Made by a program: the position numbers and the translations under genes. 64,000 nucleotides of DNA from Clostridium carboxidivorans P7 (GTDB lineage: Bacteria > Bacillota > Clostridia > Clostridiales > Clostridiaceae): positions 2,790,001 through 2,854,000 of the forward strand of contig NZ_CP011803.1 in the NCBI RefSeq assembly GCF_001038625.1, written 5' to 3'. Positions 55,366 through 63,774 of this stretch are shown here, piece by piece; the first letter of the stretch is position 1, and each line of letters begins with the position of its first letter. Under the pieces are notes generated by a model, which made no database searches, was not told where the DNA came from, and saw only the letters and a program-made list of their open reading frames with translations.

Positions 55366-56244
55366 TTAATCAACACCCCCATTGTGTATGACGTATGTGT
55401 ACGCATCTTCAAGAGTAGGCTCGATAAGTGGAATAGAGCTTTCTATTTCTTTGCCAATAACACGACAAGAGATACCATTACCCGTAAACAATTTAGATGT
55501 TATTATGTACTTATCTCCAATTCTTTTTTCTAAAGTCTCGTTATCTTTTTCCTCAATAAAACCAACACGTCCGTGTACAGCTTTTATTAAATCCGGTGAA
55601 GTTCCATCAAATAAAATCCTGCCGTTATTAATGATTATAATTCTATTACAAATGGCTTGTATATCATCAATAATGTGAGTGGAAAGTAACACTATTTTGT
55701 CATTTGCAGTCTGCGAAAATATATTTCTGAATTTAATTCTTTCTTCTGGATCAAGTCCAACTGTAGGTTCATCTAAAATGATAAGCTCAGGATTTCCAAG
55801 TAATACTTGTGCTATACCAACACGCTGCCTCTGACCACCTGAAAGAGTTTTAATTTTGAAATTTCTCTTTTCTTTCAAATTAGTCTGTTCAATAGCTTGT
55901 CTGATGATACCTTTTACGTTGCTTTTAATTTCTTTTAATGCACACATGTAGTCCAAAATTTCATAAACTGTCAATTCGTCATATAAACCAAAGCTTTGAG
56001 GCAAATACCCGAGCTGCTTTCTCAGTTCTTTTTCGTGTTTTTGGATTGGTTTACCATCAACAATTATTTCGCCTTCTGTTGGTATTATATTGGATACCAA
56101 TAGTTTCATAAAGGTACTTTTTCCAGCACCATTGGGACCCAAAAGCCCTATAAAATTCGGGCTGTTAACTTCTAAATTCAAATTGCTTAGTGCCTTTTTT
56201 CCTGTTTTGTATGTCATACTTACGTTTTTAATACTGATTTTCAT
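55366..56244 (-). CDS. ABC transporter ATPase
   Basis: 292 residues. Walker A GPNGAGKST near residue 37, signature LSGGQRQRVG, Walker B LIILDEPTVGLD and switch STHIID. It is of the CcmA/YhcH-like ABC-2 type with a C-terminal regulatory tail. It is the first gene of the exporter operon with the two permeases. A site AAGGAG lies 13 bp before the ATG, rather far. Confidence 0.93.
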   Translation of the reverse strand: MKISIKNVSMTYKTGKKALSNLNLEVNSPNFIGLLGPNGAGKSTFMKLLVSNIIPTEGEIIVDGKPIQKHEKELRKQLGYLPQSFGLYDELTVYEILDYMCALKEIKSNVKGIIRQAIEQTNLKEKRNFKIKTLSGGQRQRVGIAQVLLGNPELIILDEPTVGLDPEERIKFRNIFSQTANDKIVLLSTHIIDDIQAICNRIIIINNGRILFDGTSPDLIKAVHGRVGFIEEKDNETLEKRIGDKYIITSKLFTGNGISCRVIGKEIESSIPLIEPTLEDAYTYVIHNGGVD

Positions 56245-56341
56245 AAATGCTGTTACACTCCTTTTTTAGTATATTTATATTAAATGTAAAATTAAACTTT
56301 TATATAATTACACAATATATAAAGTCAATATGGATTTTGAG

Positions 56342-56407
56342 TTAAGTAATTTCCTCCCAAAACGAGTCAATGATATTTTCTTTTCTATGATCACCAATCC
56401 TTGGGAG
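56342..56407 (-). pseudogene. Relic of an FtsX-type permease C-terminus
   Basis: On the minus strand a short frame reads GDHRKENIIDSFWEEIT and stops; it matches the end of the FtsX-type permease at 61198 (KKENIIDALRDDMT). The nucleotides agree at roughly four of five positions over 50 bp, and continue beyond the stop (TTAA, TCAAAA). No more of the gene is present. It marks an old duplication or rearrangement. Confidence 0.6.
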
Positions 56408-56720
56408 TTGTTAACACTCATGGTTTACCTATATAATAGAACCTTCAACTTACATCTGTGTGACTTTCAGGTGAGAGATTCGTCACTTTAAGAAATAAAT
56501 GAAAAAAATCGTACCGCTTTGCCGTGTTATAATCATCTTGCAAATAGCTAATGCTACTTTCCAAGGTGTAGATCTAGATTGTGGCATATTAAAGCAAATG
56601 ATATTGTATTGAAAAATAAGCATACAACATTAAACCATATATAAAGTAATTAGCAGTCTAAAAATAAATAGTATTTTTAAAAATTATTTCTATAATTAGC
56701 AATATAAGATTGGTGATAGT
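56408..56720. other. Intergenic region with no clear gene
   Basis: Contains a 37-codon plus frame at 56499 without a ribosome binding site and no repeats. I see nothing supportable. Confidence 0.3.
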
Positions 56721-57023
56721 ATGGCAGAAAAACCGAAAAGTTTTGAAGAATTTTATTTTTGTGTTAAAGATGATGTTTTGATATTAATATTGCAGATGAT
56801 TATGCAGATTCACATAAAGACAATTGTTCTTACAATTATGATTATACTTCTAAAAAAGTATGTGGATCCTTTAAGTTATAATGATATGCAGGATAAACTT
56901 AACTCTATTATGAATATGCTATGCAGGAAGCATAATAAAAAAGCGGTGAGGGCAAAAAATAGTAATTCATCTATAAAATCTAAAAATACTTTGCTTATTC
57001 ATGAAACAACGTTGATATTTTAA
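56721..57023 (+). CDS. Small hypothetical protein with one hydrophobic helix
   Basis: 100 residues beginning MAEKPKSFEEFYFCVKDDV. A hydrophobic stretch (about 20-45) could be a membrane helix, and the rest is lysine-rich. GGTGATAGT lies before the ATG. In the +1 frame after about residue 22 there is another plausible polar reading (ADDYADSHKDN), so the gene may be frameshifted. I do not recognise it; it may not be a functional gene. Confidence 0.35.
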   Translation: MAEKPKSFEEFYFCVKDDVLILILQMIMQIHIKTIVLTIMIILLKKYVDPLSYNDMQDKLNSIMNMLCRKHNKKAVRAKNSNSSIKSKNTLLIHETTLIF

Positions 57024-57159
57024 AAGCACTTAGATGGAAATTACTTAATGCTTGGATAGATGAAAACTACTTTATTAGCAAGCTCACCCAATTCTTCACA
57101 ACGCTTCTTCGATTGATGTTAATAAATTATCAATAATTTGGTTTGCTATAGATCATCTC

Positions 57160-58266
57160 TTAATATTTGAAATTTAAATAACTATAGAAACTGGGAAATA
57201 TGCTATTTAAAAGGTCAGTAGTAGAGTATAAAACAAATTTTCTATCTTTCTTAGATTCTACTAAACCAGCATTTTTTAAAATTTGTAAATGGCGCGAAAT
57301 AGAAGATTGACTCATAATCATAACTTGTGCAAGAGATTGAGTAGTACTTCGTTCTCTAAAGAGATACTTCATAATCTGTAATCTTATAGGATCACTTAAC
57401 GCATGGAAAATGGATGTCAATTCGTTTTCATTAGAAATAGCACTTTTCTTAAGTTTATTTAAGGCATCGTAAGTAATGATAACTCCTTCTTCAAATTGTT
57501 CTACAAATAAATGCGGCCAGATAAAATAACTTGGAATTAAAAGTATTGAATCTCTATCATTAAGCTCAATATTTTCTTCAAAAGGTTTTGTAACAATTAA
57601 CTTAGTAGATTGCCAATGCAAGCGGTCTACTTGCAAATGATTAATCATATTAACAAAACCATGGTTTTTTAGATAGTTTGATTGTTCTTTAATCTCGTTT
57701 GAAAGGAATTTACCTATTTTTAAATTTTCCCATGTTTTATCAAAAACTTGTTTGCGATAAATTGCTATAAATTCAAATAGTCGGTCATAAACAGCTTTAG
57801 GTTTTTTTGATAAATCATCAAGCAAATTATGAGAATCATTTAATCTGAAATTTCCCCATTCAAGACTTTTGGCTAGTGTTGGAATGAAACTATTTTCTCT
57901 ATCAGTTGAAATTTTTTTTAGTTGAGTAATTATCAATTCGTTATCAATTGAAGCTAAATGTGTCTTCAATTGATTAATTTCAGTATCAATATCACATACC
58001 ATACTTCGAAAGTCATTAAAAAATATAGGAGGAACTCCTAGCTCATAAATTAGACAAAAATAATGTAAACTATCATAAAAATCGTTATCTAGTTTGTGCT
58101 GAGATTGAAGGACCCATTCTATATTCATTCCATGATGTCGAAAATTTAATAAAACATGCAAACTTCTAAAGAGTTCATTCAATGGAGAATATACAAATTG
58201 AATACGCTGTATCAGCGTTTCATTAGTTTTAAGAGAATAATCACTAAGATTAATTGTAACAGCCAT
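57160..58266 (-). CDS. ArsR-type regulator with a long N-terminal domain (DUF5937-like)
   Basis: 368 residues. The winged helix is at the C-terminus (FHALSDPIRLQIMKYLF, SLAQVMIMSQSSISRHLQILK, GLVESKKDRKFVLYS), and the N-terminal 280 residues form a helical sensor region seen in a subset of ArsR regulators. No metal-binding cysteine pair was seen in the helix. It is divergent from the 55-residue protein and the drug exporter, so it probably represses them. Confidence 0.86.
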   Translation of the reverse strand: MAVTINLSDYSLKTNETLIQRIQFVYSPLNELFRSLHVLLNFRHHGMNIEWVLQSQHKLDNDFYDSLHYFCLIYELGVPPIFFNDFRSMVCDIDTEINQLKTHLASIDNELIITQLKKISTDRENSFIPTLAKSLEWGNFRLNDSHNLLDDLSKKPKAVYDRLFEFIAIYRKQVFDKTWENLKIGKFLSNEIKEQSNYLKNHGFVNMINHLQVDRLHWQSTKLIVTKPFEENIELNDRDSILLIPSYFIWPHLFVEQFEEGVIITYDALNKLKKSAISNENELTSIFHALSDPIRLQIMKYLFRERSTTQSLAQVMIMSQSSISRHLQILKNAGLVESKKDRKFVLYSTTDLLNSIFPSFYSYLNFKY

Positions 58267-58369
58267 TCATTATTTACCACCTTTCGATTCGATATTTTTA
58301 AAATCGTTTGATTGCATTGTTGGATTATTATATCATAAAAGTGTAAAAAATTCCAAGGAGGTATACATC
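58267..58369. promoter_or_regulatory. Divergent promoter region of the exporter
   Basis: A hyphenated inverted repeat CGATATTTTTAAAATCG with neighbouring AATCGTTTGATTG lies between the two divergent starts and is a candidate site for the ArsR-type protein. AAGGAGG precedes the small gene. Confidence 0.4.
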
Positions 58370-58537
58370 ATGATACATGATAAAAAACATTTAGTATATG
58401 AAGCACAACAAAATGAAAGTAAGCATCGTAAGATGGTAAATCGTAGTCTATATTGGATAGATAACAGTGAGGAAGAACAGCATAAAAGACAGAAAAAGTT
58501 AAAAAGAGCTGTAGCAGGTGTAAATTATTGTGAATAA
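58370..58537 (+). CDS. 55-residue basic protein before the exporter
   Basis: MIHDKKHLVYEAQQNESKHR and on to KKLKRAVAGVNYCE, with the strong site AAGGAGG 8 bp upstream. It is very polar and lysine-rich. The last eight bases overlap the exporter's start region, so the exporter depends on its translation. I do not recognise it; it may be a small partner or a leader that couples translation. Confidence 0.65.
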   Translation: MIHDKKHLVYEAQQNESKHRKMVNRSLYWIDNSEEEQHKRQKKLKRAVAGVNYCE

Positions 58538-59879
58538 TCGTATAAAAAATACTTTTGTAATTATTATTTCTGGTATGGGAATGCTGCTTTCTACATTAGA
58601 TACCGGAGTTATCAATGTTGCACTACCATTTTTAGAGAAACAGTTTAATACTACAACTGCTATTACTACATTAAGTGTTGTTGGATATACAATGAGTTTG
58701 GCAATTTTTATTTTGCCATTTGGATTGTTAAGTGATAAGTTTGGAAAGTTAAGGATTTCATATATTGGGTTACTTATATTTGGGATAAGTTCAATTTTCT
58801 GTGGACTAGCTAATAATATTAACAGTTTAATTATTTTTCGAATTTTCCAAGGGATTGGTGCAGCAGCTTTGCAATCAACATCAGCAGCACTTATAACAAC
58901 CTTAGTTGACAAAGATAAGAGAAGTAACGCCATTAGCATTTTAGGTGTAATGATTGGCTTAGGTCCAATTCTTGGCCCATCAGTTGGTGGTTTTTTCTTA
59001 TCGCTAAATTTATGGCGCTTCATATTTTGGATAAATGTACCACTCGCTATGATTGGCATAATGTGTAATCAATTTTTAATATCCCATATTGATGAAAATA
59101 AGCAAAAAGTTAGATTTGATATTAAAGGAAGCATAATTAATTCCTTTATGGTCATTTTATTCTTGTCAGGTTTATCACTTTTAGCTAAGCAAGATGACCT
59201 TAAATTTAGCATTTTTCTAATTGCTGCTGGAATACTGATGGGAGTTATTTTGTATCGGGTAGAAATATCATCAAAAAAGGCAATAATTGACATACAGACA
59301 CTACATGATAAACCTAAAATCCTAGTTTATCTAGTTCAAACAGTTGTTTTTGGATTTGCATCTGCAATGATTTTTTTGTTACCACCATTTCTTTTTGAAA
59401 AAGTTTTTCATATTAATGTAGGTATGACAGGTATACTGGTTTTAGGCGCGCCTTTAGGACTTGTCATCTTTTCTAAAATATCTGGGAAACAAAATGATGG
59501 CTTAAAAAACAGACAATTTAGTTTAATAGGATTGATAATTATGGCTATTTCTATGATTGGTTTGTTACTTGTGAATAATAACTGGACTGCTGTATTAGTG
59601 ACATTGTTTTTGTTTATATATGGTATTGGTGGAGGACACTTCCAACCAGCTAACATTGCCATTATTATGAGTTCAGGAGGCAAAAATTCACAGGGAAGCA
59701 TTGGTGCATTACAAAGAATGATTCAGAATATTGCAATTGCAACCGGAACAACTATTGGTTCAACAATAATAAGTCTTCTAAAAAATGATCTGTCATTAGG
59801 AATTAAAATATGTTGGAGTATGACTTTAATTTTAGTTGCATTTGTAATTTTGTTAGATATTGTTTTTAATCAAAAATAG
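58530..59879 (+). CDS. MFS drug exporter, DHA2 (EmrB-like) family
   Basis: 449 residues from a GTG codon (AGGTG 9 bp upstream) that overlaps the small gene. About 14 helices; the DHA2 signature LDTGVINVALP near TM1 and GIGAAALQSTSAALIT in motif C region, GLGPILGPSVGG in TM5. It exports drugs or toxic compounds using the proton gradient. No adaptor (EmrA) gene follows. Confidence 0.9.
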   Translation: MNNRIKNTFVIIISGMGMLLSTLDTGVINVALPFLEKQFNTTTAITTLSVVGYTMSLAIFILPFGLLSDKFGKLRISYIGLLIFGISSIFCGLANNINSLIIFRIFQGIGAAALQSTSAALITTLVDKDKRSNAISILGVMIGLGPILGPSVGGFFLSLNLWRFIFWINVPLAMIGIMCNQFLISHIDENKQKVRFDIKGSIINSFMVILFLSGLSLLAKQDDLKFSIFLIAAGILMGVILYRVEISSKKAIIDIQTLHDKPKILVYLVQTVVFGFASAMIFLLPPFLFEKVFHINVGMTGILVLGAPLGLVIFSKISGKQNDGLKNRQFSLIGLIIMAISMIGLLLVNNNWTAVLVTLFLFIYGIGGGHFQPANIAIIMSSGGKNSQGSIGALQRMIQNIAIATGTTIGSTIISLLKNDLSLGIKICWSMTLILVAFVILLDIVFNQK

Positions 59880-59888
59880 AAGATATTA

Positions 59889-59936
59889 AAAAGGATATAA
59901 GATAAGCTATATGTTTGATTTTATATCCTTTTATTT
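59889..59936. terminator. Bidirectional terminator
   Basis: AAAAGGATATAA pairs with TTATATCCTTTT around a twenty-base loop, between the convergent exporter and YdcF-like genes, with T-runs on both sides. Confidence 0.8.
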
Positions 59937-59950
59937 CATTAAAAAACTTA

Positions 59951-60934
59951 TCAAGAATAAATTTTGGCAACTGCTATTCCCCACAACAGTGCAATTACCG
60001 CAAATATCCATTTATACCTGAACATAATGGCTATATATTCACGGATAAAGGCACTTGGCCAGTAATAAGCTGCTGTTCCACATCCAACGCCACTAGCCTT
60101 CATCTTCAGCTTTTTTGCATAGAGACTTGTTCTAAAAACATGATAATTATTCGTCACAAATATATAACGGTGTTTCACACCATTCACATCCAGCATATCT
60201 TTGACATTTTTGAGGTTTTCAAAGGTAGTCTTAGATTGTTCCTCAAGAATGATATCATCTTCTGGAAATCCGGTTTCTACAAGATAATTTTTCATTGCTG
60301 CTGCTTCCGATATCTTCTCATCATCGCCCTTACCGCCTGATACCACAATCTTCGTATGCTGCCTGCATTTATGGTAAATATGGACAGCTTTGTCAACTCT
60401 GCCTTTCAGCAGCGGAGATACTCTTTCTCCGCCTATCAGACCACATCCATGGACAATAATATAATCACAATTCAGTCGTTTCGGTAAACAGGTATAAATC
60501 AACGAATAGATCAACAGTGAAGCAAACGTAAAGGCAATATAGAACTCCAGAATCAACACCAGTGAGAACAGAGTCCTCTTCACCGAAGTATCCTGGAAAA
60601 AATATATTCCAGCAATGGTTAATATACTTCCAAGGATCATTGCTATTCCCGTCAATAAGGATAGAACATTCTGCAAACGACCTCCCTCTTTTTTCATCAT
60701 CTCAAAACCATTCACAATGAGGAAGATGGCAGTAACAAGAAAAGTTAATGGTATTAGTAGCAGCGTCAAAATCCCAAGAATCATTCCCCGGATTCCTGGT
60801 GCAGAGCCAAATCCAAGAAGAAAAATGCCAATTGCCATCATAAGCAGCAGTGCATTCCAGAAGCTTCTTGGTTCATATAGCATACTGATAACAAGGATGA
60901 GCATTAAAATACAACCAGGCATCATTAAAGACAT
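59951..60934 (-). CDS. YdcF/SanA-like (DUF218) membrane protein
   Basis: 327 residues from the ATG at 60934 (GAGGTGG 5 bp upstream). Four to five N-terminal helices (about 1-150) are followed by a soluble DUF218 domain: DYIIVHGCGL, TKIVVSGGKGDDEKISEAAAM and LEEQSKTTFENLKNV. The E. coli relatives SanA and ElyC act in envelope integrity. The gene has a higher G+C content and different codon choice (more CTG, GCC) than genes before 59.9 kb, like the FtsX unit that follows, so it may be acquired. Confidence 0.82.
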   Translation of the reverse strand: MSLMMPGCILMLILVISMLYEPRSFWNALLLMMAIGIFLLGFGSAPGIRGMILGILTLLLIPLTFLVTAIFLIVNGFEMMKKEGGRLQNVLSLLTGIAMILGSILTIAGIYFFQDTSVKRTLFSLVLILEFYIAFTFASLLIYSLIYTCLPKRLNCDYIIVHGCGLIGGERVSPLLKGRVDKAVHIYHKCRQHTKIVVSGGKGDDEKISEAAAMKNYLVETGFPEDDIILEEQSKTTFENLKNVKDMLDVNGVKHRYIFVTNNYHVFRTSLYAKKLKMKASGVGCGTAAYYWPSAFIREYIAIMFRYKWIFAVIALLWGIAVAKIYS

Positions 60935-61017
60935 TCGGACCACCTCTTCTCAATATCATCTGCGTCCCAATCGTCCTTAAGAGTATTTGAACGCAGATGC
61001 TTTTGATTTTTTCTATT

Positions 61018-61176
61018 AGGCATATGAAAGAAAATAACAAGTCAAAGATGTTAGTATATTTTGTGTCAGACAAGGAAACAGGTTCCGCTGATAGTTGTTC
61101 TATCAAAGGGTTCTGTTGACGCAGTATGATGCAAAATATACTAACATACTGACTTGTTATTTTTTTGAATATGCCT
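61018..61176. repeat. Long palindromic element (about 159 bp)
   Basis: The left arm AGGCATATG...AAAATAACAAGTCA...GTTAGTATATTTTG is repeated inverted as CAAAATATACTAAC...TGACTTGTTAT...ATATGCCT, with a central CTGATAG/CTATCA stem. The full segment can fold into one hairpin with mismatches. It lies between the YdcF-like gene and the FtsX gene, both on the minus strand. It has no reading frame and looks like a miniature element or a very large terminator. Confidence 0.8.
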
Positions 61177-61197
61177 TAAGTTAATATTAGTTTTGAA

Positions 61198-63774
61198 TTA
61201 AGTCATGTCATCCCTAAGCGCGTCAATGATATTTTCTTTTTTTATCTTACGAGTAGCATACAGCATTGTAATGAACACAATAAAGAGTACGCTGAACACA
61301 CTGATTGCCATACTGCCCCAAGGGAATACAAAAGGAAAGTTATCCATCTTTTCTGCGGACACAAACCCTTTGTAAATCAGCCAAGAGCATATTGCAGATA
61401 TTGGAATCCCGAATAGTAAGGTCCTCATGCCATAAAAGACACACTCGAAATTCATCATCTTTTGGAAATCACGTTCAGACATTCCCACCGAGCGGAGCAT
61501 GGCAAGTTCTCGCTTGCGCAGCATGATATTGGTGGAAATGGTGTTGAACACATTGGCAACCGCAATCAGAGAAATCATAATGACAAAAACATAGGTGAAA
61601 ACATCAATAACAAATGTTAGACTGCGGTATTGTTCAACCACGGTGTACACATTTTGCAGGTTATACGCAGAGGTAATTCCTGCATCCTGAATCATGGTTT
61701 CCATTTTAGGCACCGATTGTGAAGGATTCTTTGACCGAAAGCTCAGGCCTATATCCGCATGGGTATCTGTGGTTTCAAATTTCTCTTTGAGAGAATAGGG
61801 AGCCACCACCATAAAAACGTATGCATTCTTATTGGAAGATTGCGTTATTCCCTTAAGAGGGTCCACCGGATATGTATCCACAAAGGTAATGTTTATACTT
61901 TGACTCTGTTCCATCTTAGTTTTATCATTTACTTCTGGAGCCACACTGAAAGTCATTGAACGACGGGCAAACATATCAAACAGTTCGCTTGGCCCGTTTT
62001 TCTTCTCAACCGGCTTTTTGGCAACGGCAATCATTTTGCCCCCATTACCAGTATATTCTTCTCGGAGCAAGCCCAATTTTTTTATAAAACTCAGATATTC
62101 GCTGTCTTCAATAAACTGGATGTCCATTGGAAGATGAACCGTTTGGTCCGGTGCAGCATAACCTGCGGATTTTCGATAAAGGTTTGAAAAATCCTTTGCT
62201 TTAGCAGTACATGAATAGGATAAAATCTTTTGGTACGAGCTTTTGTAAACTCCCTCTGCGGTTTTTAGTTTATTGTAAAGAGGGAACATTTCGCTATCCT
62301 TCATGCCCTGAGTGGTAAAAACAATGTCATAGTCAAAGTCCATTATGGATCGTTGTGCAAGCCGTTTCAGAGTTGTTCCAAAAGCATTTCCTGATACAAA
62401 CAGCACCACACTTAAAACAAGAGATAGAACAATGCTGCGATAGCGTTTCTTGTTTCTCTTAAAATTCTTTAGCGCAAGAGTTCCTTCCAAACCATAAATA
62501 CGCTGTGCCAGTTTTGATGTTTTCACAGCTTTCGATTCGGTTTTGACTTCCACAGTTTGGCGAATACTCTCCATTACGGGAGTATTTGCAGCTTTTCTAG
62601 CCGGGATATAGGCTGAAATCAAAATGGTAACCAAACTCACCGCTGCTGCTGCAACAATTGCAGGGACAGACACCGACAGGGTTAAAGGTACATTGCTTGG
62701 GATAATGTTGCCGAACTTCCTGGCAACAATAGGAATTATAAGTCCAATACTGCCTATGCCCACAATAATGCCAATAGGTATACCCATTGCACCAATACAA
62801 AGTCCTTCAAACAACACCGAATTTCGCAGTTGCTTTGCCGTAGCACCCACTGACGAGAGAATTCCAAACTGATGTATACGCTCATTCAGCGATATGTTGA
62901 ATGAATTATAAATCAGAAAAATCGAGCCTATCATTATTATGACAAGCAAAATGCCGCCAACCGTGTACAGAAGCGTGTTGAACAGTTTATTGTCGGAAAG
63001 GCCCATGAATTGCAGCACACTATCGTTAAAGACATAAGCTTGGCTGACCGCTGTGCTGCTTGCGTAAGCCTTAACTTTCCGTGGGTTTTTAAGTGTAACA
63101 AATATGCTCAAGCTGTCCGCTTTGTCTTGAGTATCTGCTTTCGTTATCAAGGTGTATCCCGGTGCGGAACGTTCCTCAAAATCGGGTCTTTCACAGATAC
63201 CCACAACTGTGTAGGTTCTCTCTGCTTTTGGAACAAGAGTTTCTTTCCCGGAAATGTAAGGGGTGTGTTGACCAAGATTTTTATTGTCGTTCATGCGGTT
63301 TCCAACATCAAGTGAAAGCGTGTCTCCCACCTTGAATCTAACGCCGCCCTTTATGGCCACGTGGCTTGGTATAAGAACTTCCTCACTGTTTTTAGGCAAT
63401 CTGCCTGAAACCAGGGTTAAGGGTAAGGTATCAAAGGCTTCCTTGCTAAATCCGGCTATAAAAAGATAAGGTTTTTCGGGGCTTTTCCCACCTTCAAGTT
63501 TTGCGTAGCCGATATTTTCAAATGTTGCTGTATTTTTAACGCCCTTGTCCTGGGCTCGTTTCTGTGCAAAAGAGGAATTAACATCCAAAAACTCAACATG
63601 CCAATCGCCGTGTTTCACAATAGAACCCTTTACCAGAAAATTTAATAGTGAAGTACCAAAGGTAGCCACTGCCGTAATCATGGCAGCAGACAGGATAACT
63701 CCGATAATCGTTACAAGTGTTCGTGTGCGGCTTTTTTTCATGTTTTGTAGTGTAACTTTATTGAAAATGCTCAT
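61198..63774 (-). CDS. MacB/FtsX-type ABC transporter permease
   Basis: 858 residues. TM1 near 17-40, an extracellular MacB-like region (about 45-260), an FtsX block (about 270-415), a second N-terminal-type helix near 450, another extracellular region (about 475-730) and a second FtsX block (about 735-850). The two-block arrangement is that of large Firmicute exporters for peptides or lipids. It overlaps the ATPase by four bases (ATGA). Its G+C content is higher than most genes here. Confidence 0.92.
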   Translation of the reverse strand: MSIFNKVTLQNMKKSRTRTLVTIIGVILSAAMITAVATFGTSLLNFLVKGSIVKHGDWHVEFLDVNSSFAQKRAQDKGVKNTATFENIGYAKLEGGKSPEKPYLFIAGFSKEAFDTLPLTLVSGRLPKNSEEVLIPSHVAIKGGVRFKVGDTLSLDVGNRMNDNKNLGQHTPYISGKETLVPKAERTYTVVGICERPDFEERSAPGYTLITKADTQDKADSLSIFVTLKNPRKVKAYASSTAVSQAYVFNDSVLQFMGLSDNKLFNTLLYTVGGILLVIIMIGSIFLIYNSFNISLNERIHQFGILSSVGATAKQLRNSVLFEGLCIGAMGIPIGIIVGIGSIGLIIPIVARKFGNIIPSNVPLTLSVSVPAIVAAAAVSLVTILISAYIPARKAANTPVMESIRQTVEVKTESKAVKTSKLAQRIYGLEGTLALKNFKRNKKRYRSIVLSLVLSVVLFVSGNAFGTTLKRLAQRSIMDFDYDIVFTTQGMKDSEMFPLYNKLKTAEGVYKSSYQKILSYSCTAKAKDFSNLYRKSAGYAAPDQTVHLPMDIQFIEDSEYLSFIKKLGLLREEYTGNGGKMIAVAKKPVEKKNGPSELFDMFARRSMTFSVAPEVNDKTKMEQSQSINITFVDTYPVDPLKGITQSSNKNAYVFMVVAPYSLKEKFETTDTHADIGLSFRSKNPSQSVPKMETMIQDAGITSAYNLQNVYTVVEQYRSLTFVIDVFTYVFVIMISLIAVANVFNTISTNIMLRKRELAMLRSVGMSERDFQKMMNFECVFYGMRTLLFGIPISAICSWLIYKGFVSAEKMDNFPFVFPWGSMAISVFSVLFIVFITMLYATRKIKKENIIDALRDDMT

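Noticed and set aside
56310-56421. Minus frame of about 37 codons from the ATG at 56421 (MSVNNSQGLVIIEKK)
   Set aside because: It overlaps the FtsX relic in a different frame, and the relic frame explains the conserved bases better.
56499-56612. 37-codon plus frame beginning MKKIVPLCRV
   Set aside because: It has no ribosome binding site, and its composition is not clearly protein-like.
58499-59059. 186-codon minus frame opposite the drug exporter
   Set aside because: Antisense shadow of the exporter's helices; no ribosome binding site.
59915-60340. 141-codon plus frame opposite the YdcF-like gene
   Set aside because: Antisense shadow; cysteine-rich random composition.
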